Assembly (NCBI GenBank): GCA_013139905.1 | Contig: WSZW01000043.1 | Location: 1-6,597 of the forward strand | Direction of reading: 5' to 3' | From: an archaeon | GTDB taxonomy: Archaea; EX4484-52; B79-G9 | DNA length: 6,597 nucleotides | Shown here: positions 1-5,364 of the stretch, one piece after another | Position numbering within the stretch: the first letter of the stretch is position 1 | How the letters are laid out: every line of letters begins with the position of its first letter | Translations under genes and position numbers: made by a program | Notes under the pieces: model-generated | Databases searched by the model: none | What the model was told of the DNA's origin: nothing | Seen by the model: the letters and a program-made list of their open reading frames with translations, nothing else

Positions 1-1921
1 AACTTCAAAAATAATTCCTGTTGTTGATGCAAACACAACAACACAAGATGCAACTTGGGTTGAATTTTATGTTAAAGGTGTTACTGCCGGAGTAGGAACA
101 ATAGATATTACGGTTGATGGAAAAACACAACAAAAAACAATATTAGTAAAAGATACTCATATGTATATTGACTTATCTGTTACCGGTATTGGTCCATTTA
201 ATATGTCTTTGGGACGCGCATTTTTAGTATCTGCTGTTATATACAACACAGGAAACAACACATATAACTGGGTACAGACAACTATGGATCTTGATACAGG
301 ACTTTCAACAACAAGTACTAATCCGGTAAATACAGATCATATAGACCCAACTGTAAACGGAAATCCTCCGATTAAAATCGAATGGGTAGTAAATAGTACG
401 ACCCCTGGCGCAAAACAGATAAATTTCAGTGTTATAAGCCTTGATCCTGCACAATCGCAATATAATGCATCGGATAGCATAATGATTAACATACTTAATA
501 TGGCAGAACCAGTACAGCCATATTTAGATATAACGCTTGACAGTCCGACCACATTTATAGAATACGGAACAACTTTTGACATTACAGCAGATATCAAAAA
601 CATTGGAACTGACAGTTCAATAAACACAGTAACAACTGTTACCAATATTGACGGTCTTACTGTTATGACTGCAAACCCCGTAACTCTTGGAACCATTGCA
701 ATTGATGATACAAAAAGTGCTTCATGGACTATAAATGCAACACAAACAGGCACATATAATGCACAAATCACTGCAAGCGAAATACAGCACACATTTTTCA
801 ATACAACTACATTTGAAATACGACACGCTCACGATGTACGTCTAAGCGGTATTATACCAACAAGCGCTACAACAGGCACTGTTGTTAATCTTGCCGCGGC
901 GCTTCAAAATATAGGGCTTAATGATGAAACAGGTGTAAATGTAACATTTTATGTTAACGGAAATGCTGTTGAGACAAAAACATATGATATTAATATGAGT
1001 GATAGTATAGCGGTCAACTTTTTATGGACTGCTGTTGTAGGCACACACAATATAGTACTTTCCGCAGAACTTAGCGATGATGAAAACACATTAAATAATA
1101 ATGTTACAGGAACTATTACGGTTTCTGATCCTGCACCAACACCACCTCCTGGCGGCGGTGGCGGAGGAAGCAGCACAACCACTTATATCGCACCACCACA
1201 AGAAAATGAAACAAATGACACAATTGTAATTAAAGAAAAACAACTTAAATTTTCAAACTTGAATATTCCAACTTATGTTGCAATTGGAACTCCGATTGTA
1301 ATTTCCGGATGCTTAGAAAATACAGAAAATTTAACTGCAGATAATTACGCACAACTATATATCAACGGAGAACTTGTGGATGAAAAAGAACTTGACAACA
1401 CACATTGCTTTACGCTTATGTATTCCGAAACACTTGAGTTAGGAACTTACGAAATAACCGTAAAAATAAGTGGAACCGACATCATAGCAACAAAAACCAT
1501 AACCGTTTATGCAGATGTAAAAATAATAAGCCTAGATACTGCAAATTCAACTGTTGTGGGCATAAATACTAACATAAATGCAACAATTCTTGTTGGTGCA
1601 CCAGGCGATGTTGAAGCAGTTCTTTTTGTAAACGGAGACTTAATCGAAAAGAAAACAGCAAGAATCGTATCTTCAGGTACAATCAGTTTTGATTATGCTT
1701 TCGACTATGTCGGCGAAAATAACATAAGTGTAATTGCTTATCTTGGCAGCCGAAGTGATGAAATGACAAAAACAATTGAAGTTACTTCAGGAAGTCCGAC
1801 AGGTATGCTTTTTGAAATATTGGCTGATAACTGGTTTGTTGTAGCAATGATTTTGCTAATAGTCGGCGTTTATATTAAAAAAGAAGCAATACGCACGGCA
1901 ATTGGCATTGGCGTTGTTTAA
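1..1921 (+). CDS. Large surface protein with tandem Ig-like (CARDB/APHP-type) domains and C-terminal membrane anchor; 5'-partial
   Basis: The frame of the ATG at 161 has no stop back to base 2, so the gene starts outside the window and at least 639 residues are visible. Numbered from base 2, it contains beta-rich repeats of roughly 90-115 residues: end of one (1-51), then about 54-166, 174-274, 277-376, 414-503 and 504-596. Several show CARDB/APHP-like signatures, such as 'xNIGxxxxxx', 'VNGxxVxxKT' and a closing 'GTYxIxV'. A Pro/Gly linker (377-389, PAPTPPPGGGGGG) splits the array. The hydrophobic stretch 611-625 followed by K626-K627 and a short tail is a C-terminal membrane anchor, so the repeats should lie outside the cell. 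Many N-x-S/T sequons suggest N-glycosylation. The only cysteines, C437 and C469, both fall in domain 5 and could form a disulfide. The family (archaeal S-layer, adhesin or stalk-like protein) is inferred from architecture; ligand and exact role are unknown. Stop is TAA followed by a second in-frame TAA. Confidence 0.88.
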   Translation, partial: TSKIIPVVDANTTTQDATWVEFYVKGVTAGVGTIDITVDGKTQQKTILVKDTHMYIDLSVTGIGPFNMSLGRAFLVSAVIYNTGNNTYNWVQTTMDLDTGLSTTSTNPVNTDHIDPTVNGNPPIKIEWVVNSTTPGAKQINFSVISLDPAQSQYNASDSIMINILNMAEPVQPYLDITLDSPTTFIEYGTTFDITADIKNIGTDSSINTVTTVTNIDGLTVMTANPVTLGTIAIDDTKSASWTINATQTGTYNAQITASEIQHTFFNTTTFEIRHAHDVRLSGIIPTSATTGTVVNLAAALQNIGLNDETGVNVTFYVNGNAVETKTYDINMSDSIAVNFLWTAVVGTHNIVLSAELSDDENTLNNNVTGTITVSDPAPTPPPGGGGGGSSTTTYIAPPQENETNDTIVIKEKQLKFSNLNIPTYVAIGTPIVISGCLENTENLTADNYAQLYINGELVDEKELDNTHCFTLMYSETLELGTYEITVKISGTDIIATKTITVYADVKIISLDTANSTVVGINTNINATILVGAPGDVEAVLFVNGDLIEKKTARIVSSGTISFDYAFDYVGENNISVIAYLGSRSDEMTKTIEVTSGSPTGMLFEILADNWFVVAMILLIVGVYIKKEAIRTAIGIGVV

Positions 1922-1932
1922 TAACAATTAAA

Positions 1933-1997
1933 TTTTTTTGAATTTGAATGAATGCACAATAATTCATTCATTTTCATACTTAATTTTCTTTTTTTAA
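1933..1997 (+). terminator. T-rich terminator region with hairpin after the surface-protein gene
   Basis: A T7 run (1933-1939) lies 12 bases after the stop. It is followed by an inverted repeat, TGAATGAAT (1945-1953) and ATTCATTCA (1962-1970), with an 8-base loop. T-rich tracts follow at 1971-1974, 1984-1987 and 1989-1995. Archaeal RNA polymerase commonly terminates at T-runs, so this is the likely 3' end of the surface-protein transcript. Confidence 0.55.
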
Positions 1998-2041
1998 TTA
2001 TTGTATTTTTATGTATTTTGAATAATACAAATCATAAAATT

Positions 2042-2057
2042 AGAAAAACATATTAAC
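2042..2057 (+). promoter_or_regulatory. BRE/TATA-like promoter of the GAPOR gene
   Basis: The A-rich BRE-like AGAAAAA (2042-2048) abuts a TATA-like CATATTA, centred near 2053. That is about 26 bases before the ATG at 2079, the usual TATA-to-start-site distance in archaea. Transcription would therefore begin at or next to the start codon, and no Shine-Dalgarno site is visible, so a leaderless mRNA is inferred. Confidence 0.5.
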
Positions 2058-2078
2058 AACACACGCATTAATATTATT

Positions 2079-4022
2079 ATGAAAAATAAACGAACAATTC
2101 TTAAACTTGATTTAAACAAAAAAAACTATAATCTTGAATCATTAACTAATCGAAAAATTATAGGTCCTATTGATTATGCGATTTTAGAAAACATGAATAC
2201 AAAAACATATGATAATAGACTTTATGATAATAAAAATCCATTTATTTTTGGCTGCGGACCATTTGCCGGAAGCGAGATTCCGGGGACGGGGCGCCTTTCT
2301 TTTTTTGCTAAATCGCCATTATGGCATTCATTATTTACCAGCAATATGGGTGGAGCTGCTTTATCTTTAGTTTCTGCCGGAGTTGATATGGTTAACATTA
2401 CCGGGAAAACAAAAAACCCATGTATTATTTCTGTATATTATAAAAACGGAAAAACTGAGGTTCAAATAAAACCAATATTGAAAAAAAATCTTTCTTTAAT
2501 TTATGATGGGTATAAAGGACTTACCGGCGTTTATGCCATACAAAAATATACTATTGATGCATTTGCCAACAATTATGTTGTTGGTGGGCGATTTCCATTA
2601 AATACGCGTGTTTTAAGCGTTGGTCCTGCTGCATTCATGTGCGATTTTGCAGTTATTGGATCTACTATAATAAATACTAAGGGTGAACTTGAATCAGGTC
2701 GAGATGACTGGTCCGGACGCGGCGGTATGGGTTCACTGTTGGCACAAGCACATAATGTCGTTGCTATTATTTTTGGCGGATCTAACAAAAAAGAACGATT
2801 AGGCGCAGATAAATTGTTTCAAAAAGCACTTGGAAAAACAATTATGCAGGCGGCAATAGATGCTACGTCAAAATATCGCTACGTAGATAATCTAAAAACC
2901 GGCGGGACTTTTGGCGTTAATTTCCATAATTTACAGGAAAAAACATTAATTAATAATTGGAATGTCGATATTTCCGATAAAAAATTAAAAGAAATATATG
3001 ATAAAAAAATCAAAGCAAAATATCTTGATGAATTTAACAAAAGAATAATTGATACGAAATCCTGGGCAACTTGCGGGGAAGCCTGTCCTGCGCTTTGTAA
3101 AAAAATAGATAAAAAAACAAAGGCGAAAATCGATTATGAACCATATAGCGCTTCAGGTCCTAATTCCGGCATATTTGATCTGAAAAAATCAGAAAAAATC
3201 AATCTTATGGCGGATGCTTATGGAGTGGACGCTATTGAATTTGGAAATATGCTATCATTTTTACTTGATTGTATTACACATGGTCTTTTAACGCCTGCAG
3301 ATTTTGATCTTAATGTTGATATTAATTTTTCAAAAAATCAGGAAAAACTGGCAGAAAAAGTAATGATACTTATAATTTCCGGTAATGGCATCGGTACGCT
3401 TTTATCTCAAGGAATTAGACATACAGTAAAAACACTTAATATAGAATTTAAAACCAGAACAAAAGAAAAAAATATAACTTTTAGCGATTTGGCTGTATAT
3501 ATTGCAAACGGAAAAAAAGGTTCTATTGCACCGATACAATATCTTGTTTTAGGCGCTTTTATGCCTCTTCCAATACAAGGAAAATTTTTAACGCACTATG
3601 GATCCGAATTTTTAAAACCACACGACACGGGCTTAAAAGATGCGCAGCGATTCATTGAAGAACTTGGAACTGATAATTTAGGTATTTGCAGATTCCATCG
3701 CGGATGGTCAGAGACTATGCAGGATTTGCTTTTAGTGAATATGGGTTATGGTGATAATTATACGACTCACATGCGAACGACAATACAAAAAATTGTAACA
3801 TATAATAAACTTGCAGAAACAACACCACAATTTTGGGAATCAAAAAAGGTTATTCATTTGATTGCAAAAGATGTTGAGAGAAAATACAAAGAGACACCAA
3901 AAAACGAAAATCTTAAATTTTGGTATGAAAAATTTAAAAAAGATGAACTTGGTGCCGCAAAAGAATACTGGCAAGAAGTTTTAGCTGAAATGGAACGGGT
4001 TTTTGAGATTAAATTGGTTTAG
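2079..4022 (+). CDS. gor: Glyceraldehyde-3-phosphate:ferredoxin oxidoreductase (GAPOR), tungsten/molybdenum-pterin enzyme of the AOR family
   Basis: The 647-residue product matches the GAPOR branch of the aldehyde ferredoxin oxidoreductase family in length (Pyrococcus enzyme about 650) and along its whole sequence, as far as I recall that protein. GAPOR (EC 1.2.7.6) oxidises glyceraldehyde-3-phosphate to 3-phosphoglycerate and reduces ferredoxin in the cytoplasm, bypassing GAPDH and phosphoglycerate kinase without making ATP. Landmarks: N-terminal AOR domain with NPFIFGCGPFAG and KSPLW...NMGGAA; pterin-region motif GRDDWSGRGGMGS (207-219); TCGEACPALCKK, giving three Fe-S ligands C332, C336 and C340; YEPYSASGPNSG; DAIEFG; PLPIQG; and GICRFHRGW, with C537 as the fourth [4Fe-4S] ligand. 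The C-x3-C-x3-C spacing and GICRFHRGW favour GAPOR over ordinary AOR (C-x2-C-x3-C). The N-terminus MKNKRTILKLDL fits the family, supporting this ATG. The gene has its own promoter and terminator signals and appears monocistronic. Tungsten versus molybdenum cannot be told from sequence. Confidence 0.92.
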   Translation: MKNKRTILKLDLNKKNYNLESLTNRKIIGPIDYAILENMNTKTYDNRLYDNKNPFIFGCGPFAGSEIPGTGRLSFFAKSPLWHSLFTSNMGGAALSLVSAGVDMVNITGKTKNPCIISVYYKNGKTEVQIKPILKKNLSLIYDGYKGLTGVYAIQKYTIDAFANNYVVGGRFPLNTRVLSVGPAAFMCDFAVIGSTIINTKGELESGRDDWSGRGGMGSLLAQAHNVVAIIFGGSNKKERLGADKLFQKALGKTIMQAAIDATSKYRYVDNLKTGGTFGVNFHNLQEKTLINNWNVDISDKKLKEIYDKKIKAKYLDEFNKRIIDTKSWATCGEACPALCKKIDKKTKAKIDYEPYSASGPNSGIFDLKKSEKINLMADAYGVDAIEFGNMLSFLLDCITHGLLTPADFDLNVDINFSKNQEKLAEKVMILIISGNGIGTLLSQGIRHTVKTLNIEFKTRTKEKNITFSDLAVYIANGKKGSIAPIQYLVLGAFMPLPIQGKFLTHYGSEFLKPHDTGLKDAQRFIEELGTDNLGICRFHRGWSETMQDLLLVNMGYGDNYTTHMRTTIQKIVTYNKLAETTPQFWESKKVIHLIAKDVERKYKETPKNENLKFWYEKFKKDELGAAKEYWQEVLAEMERVFEIKLV

Positions 4023-4034
4023 ATTCTAATATGC

Positions 4035-4060
4035 TTTTTGAATAATCTAAAAAATACAAA
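4035..4060 (+). terminator. T-run plus GAATAA...ATACAAA 3'-end signal after GAPOR
   Basis: TTTTTGAATAATC starts 13 bases after the GAPOR stop and is followed by ATACAAA (4054-4060). The same arrangement recurs downstream of two other genes in the window, so it is probably a transcription-termination or RNA 3'-end signal. The T-run is standard for archaea; the meaning of the downstream part is inferred only from recurrence. Confidence 0.45.
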
Positions 4061-4071
4061 AAGACACCAAA

Positions 4072-4090
4072 ATATATAAATTATATATAA
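4072..4090 (+). promoter_or_regulatory. Tandem TATA-like boxes upstream of the dockerin-like gene
   Basis: Two near-identical TATA-like boxes, ATATATAA at 4072-4079 and at 4083-4090, lie 39-57 bases before the ATG at 4129. At the usual spacing they would start transcripts around 4100-4113, leaving a leader of about 15-30 bases. No good Shine-Dalgarno sequence is visible in that leader. Confidence 0.45.
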
Positions 4091-4128
4091 CAATTAATAA
4101 GAATAAAATAAATTTATGATTGATTATT

Positions 4129-4530
4129 ATGAGACTAAATATATCAAAGTATAGACCAACTATTACGAAAGCATTAGATGATTGTAAAAATTATCTAAGT
4201 AACAATATTTCTGGTGGTAAGATGTTTGCTGGCGGCTTATTATTCGTAAGCGTAGTTGCTGCTGCAGATACAGGTGATGTTGACGCATTATATACACAAA
4301 TAGAACAAATAAATGCATCTATCGATCCAACTACAATATACTCAAACATAACAACTAATATATCTAATATTTATGATGTTGTTGGAAACGATAATAATGT
4401 TAATATCCAAGATATTACTAAAATCGCTCAAGAAGTAGGTTCAAACAATACGATCTTAGATGTAACTGGAGATGGATTAGTTACAGTAGCTGATGTCGAA
4501 GCAGCATATCAAAATAGAAGTAATATATAA
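4129..4530 (+). CDS. Small exported protein with dockerin/EF-hand-like calcium-loop region
   Basis: This 133-residue protein has a basic N-terminal segment (1-31), a hydrophobic stretch (32-46, MFAGGLLFVSVVAAA) that looks like a signal sequence with possible cleavage after VVAAA, a helical/linker region with several N-x-T/S sequons (62-80), and a C-terminal dockerin-like part. The second calcium loop, 111-122 (DVTGDGLVTVAD), has the canonical D1-x-T3-x-D5-G6...D12 pattern. The first, 84-95, is degenerate: it keeps D88, V91, N92 and D95 but has Val and Gly at positions 1 and 3. Dockerins bind calcium and dock onto cohesin domains, so this may be a secreted adaptor or envelope component; no partner is visible here. 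I chose ATG 4129 over the in-frame TTG at 4120. An internal ATG at 4222 (M32), preceded by GGTGG, would start right at the hydrophobic segment but lacks a basic lead. The product beyond the calcium-loop region is not recognised. Confidence 0.72.
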   Translation: MRLNISKYRPTITKALDDCKNYLSNNISGGKMFAGGLLFVSVVAAADTGDVDALYTQIEQINASIDPTTIYSNITTNISNIYDVVGNDNNVNIQDITKIAQEVGSNNTILDVTGDGLVTVADVEAAYQNRSNI

Positions 4531-4532
4531 AT

Positions 4533-4551
4533 AAAAAAAAGATATATCTTT
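4533..4551 (-). terminator. Palindrome followed by T8 on the minus strand
   Basis: AAAGATATATCTTT (4538-4551) is a perfect 14-base palindrome. Read on the minus strand it leads directly into an eight-T tract (4540 down to 4533). It would be a backup terminator for the minus-strand operon, about 80 bases beyond the HPF-like stop. As RNA it allows only a stem of about 5 pairs, so the T-run may matter more than the hairpin. Confidence 0.4.
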
Positions 4552-4564
4552 AAGAATATTAATA

Positions 4565-4612
4565 AAAAATGCGTTTTAAACAAATGTTTATATCTATTTA
4601 AAACGTATTTTT
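4565..4612. terminator. Bidirectional hairpin terminator between convergent genes
   Basis: The arms AAAAATGCGTTTTAAA (4565-4580) and TTTAAAACGTATTTTT (4597-4612) are complementary over 16 positions, with a single G-T (G-U) pair and a 16-base loop. The A-tract on one side and T-tract on the other give a U-rich tail when read from either strand. It sits between the stops of the dockerin-like gene (4530) and the HPF-like gene (4630), which fits a shared terminator for both. Confidence 0.7.
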
Positions 4613-4629
4613 GTTTATAATATAACGCA

Positions 4630-4992
4630 TCATAACGTATCTTTTGAAAGACGTTCGTTATGCTTGTGCACGTCGGCTTTTTTGTCTATTTGTTTTTTAA
4701 CCTGAAATTCTAGCGTTTCTAATGCTTTTGATATTGACGCTAACGCATTCCATTCAAAATCTTCGCAATCAAATGAACCGGTTTTTGTCATTAAATGCGT
4801 ATGTGCTGAATGCTTATGTCTTCCGCCATCGGACTTATGTATCTTAAGATGTATTTTAAGTGTTTCTATCTCTGTTATTTTTGATATGTCCGCAAATGTT
4901 TTTTCTATTACTGCATTTACTTTTTCCATTTCAAAATCTCCGATTTTGTCCGTATCAAAACCAACCATCTGTATTTTTGAATTTTCCATCAT
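4630..4992 (-). CDS. Short HPF/RaiA-like (S30AE-type) ribosome-associated protein, putative
   Basis: The 120-residue product has the order and spacing expected of the S30AE beta-alpha-beta-beta-beta-alpha fold: a first strand (IQMVGF, 7-12), a helix (about 21-38), a strand with alternating hydrophobics (LKIHLKIH, 45-52), a basic strand (RHKHSAHTHLMT, 58-69), an acidic stretch (FDCEDFEWNALASI, 74-87) and a long C-terminal helix (about 80-105). That final pattern resembles the 'D-x-x-x-A-x-x-x-A-x-x-x-L-x-x-Q-x-x-K' helix of hibernation factors, which sit in the 30S decoding region and block translation under stress. Eight histidines (48, 52, 59, 61, 64, 66, 109, 111) are notable. It is the second gene of a minus-strand operon, 2 bases after the previous stop, with its own GGAGG site. 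The family call comes from pattern resemblance only. Stop is TGA. Confidence 0.6.
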   Translation of the reverse strand: MMENSKIQMVGFDTDKIGDFEMEKVNAVIEKTFADISKITEIETLKIHLKIHKSDGGRHKHSAHTHLMTKTGSFDCEDFEWNALASISKALETLEFQVKKQIDKKADVHKHNERLSKDTL

Positions 4993-4994
4993 AT

Positions 4995-5327
4995 TTATGC
5001 GCCTCCAAGATCTCCACCGTATTGTTTTAATATATCTTTTATTTTTTCTTCAACCAATTTCTTTTTTTCTGCAGGTACTCTGATTCTTACAAATCGTAAT
5101 TCTTTCCTATCTTTTCTTAAAATTGCTATTTCCTGCCTTATTTTTCTTATGTCTGCGAGCTTTTTTGCAATCTCTTTTTCATGATTTTGAATTTTATTAT
5201 CTATATCCTGCATGATTTCTGTTTCAGTTGTTGGTTCAAATGATATTTCTTCACTGGCATTCGGATTATCATCAATTATTTTTTTTATCCGATTGCTTTT
5301 AAGAGTTTCCTGAGTTTTTTTAGACAT
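4995..5327 (-). CDS. Hypothetical basic coiled-coil protein, first gene of the HPF-like operon
   Basis: I do not recognise this 110-residue protein. It has a polar, disordered-looking N-terminus (1-37) with a basic first part (KSNRIKK) and an acidic second part (about 25-41). Next comes a predicted coiled coil (about 38-78) with hydrophobic residues at heptad-like spacing and many Lys/Arg/Glu. It ends with a short strand-helix segment (RFVRIRVPAEKKKLVEEKI, 78-96) and a Gly-rich tail (GGDLGGA). There is no signal peptide, membrane segment or cysteine, so it is probably cytoplasmic. The ATG at 5327 has a TATA-like box about 26 bases upstream, which supports this start and a leaderless mRNA. The gene ends in TAA just 2 bases before the HPF-like start, implying co-transcription and perhaps a shared role at the ribosome, which is inference from position only. 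That it is a real gene is supported by promoter placement and tight spacing. Confidence 0.72.
   Translation of the reverse strand: MSKKTQETLKSNRIKKIIDDNPNASEEISFEPTTETEIMQDIDNKIQNHEKEIAKKLADIRKIRQEIAILRKDRKELRFVRIRVPAEKKKLVEEKIKDILKQYGGDLGGA
5002..5006 (-). promoter_or_regulatory. Shine-Dalgarno site (GGAGG) for the HPF-like gene
   Basis: On the minus strand GGAGG lies inside the last codons of the coiled-coil gene, 9 bases before the ATG at 4992 and 12 before the adjacent second ATG. It favours the first ATG and shows that this downstream operon gene is initiated by Shine-Dalgarno pairing, unlike the leaderless-looking first gene. Confidence 0.7.
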
Positions 5328-5364
5328 AGTTATTAATATGGATACACAACTATAAATTGGTATT
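5328..5364. promoter_or_regulatory. Compact divergent promoter between coiled-coil/HPF operon and MBL hydrolase gene
   Basis: Only 37 bases separate the two start codons. For the minus strand, TTTATA (complement of 5351-5356) is centred about 26 bases before the ATG at 5327. For the plus strand, an AT-rich TTATTAATAT (5330-5339) lies about 30 bases before the ATG at 5365. Neither gene has a Shine-Dalgarno site here, so both mRNAs are probably leaderless and the two initiation complexes would overlap. The plus-strand box is the weaker call. Confidence 0.5.

Noticed and set aside
161..163. ATG at 161 as the start of the surface-protein gene
   Set aside because: The same frame is open to base 2 and encodes an Ig-like domain end with matching composition; no promoter or ribosome site precedes this ATG.
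949..1182. Minus-strand frame with a proline-rich stretch
   Set aside because: It is the antisense of the Pro/Gly linker and neighbouring domain in the surface protein; its composition is explained by that coding strand.
2573..2788. Minus-strand 71-codon frame inside GAPOR
   Set aside because: It overlaps a conserved part of GAPOR including the GRDDWSGRGG motif, and has no promoter or recognisable protein features.
4116..4154. 12-codon upstream ORF overlapping the dockerin-like gene start
   Set aside because: It begins near the predicted transcription start and could be a leader peptide, but it is short, lacks a ribosome site and has no regulatory codon pattern; chance is likely in AT-rich DNA.
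4620..4640. ATAACG repeats and a C-box-like ATGATG on the minus strand, considered as a C/D-box small RNA
   Set aside because: No paired D box (CUGA) at suitable spacing; the sequence is mostly the 3' end of the HPF-like gene.
4886..5083. Plus-strand 65-codon hydrophobic frame
   Set aside because: It lies antisense across the junction of the HPF-like and coiled-coil genes; the Phe/Leu richness follows from Lys/Glu-rich codons on the other strand.
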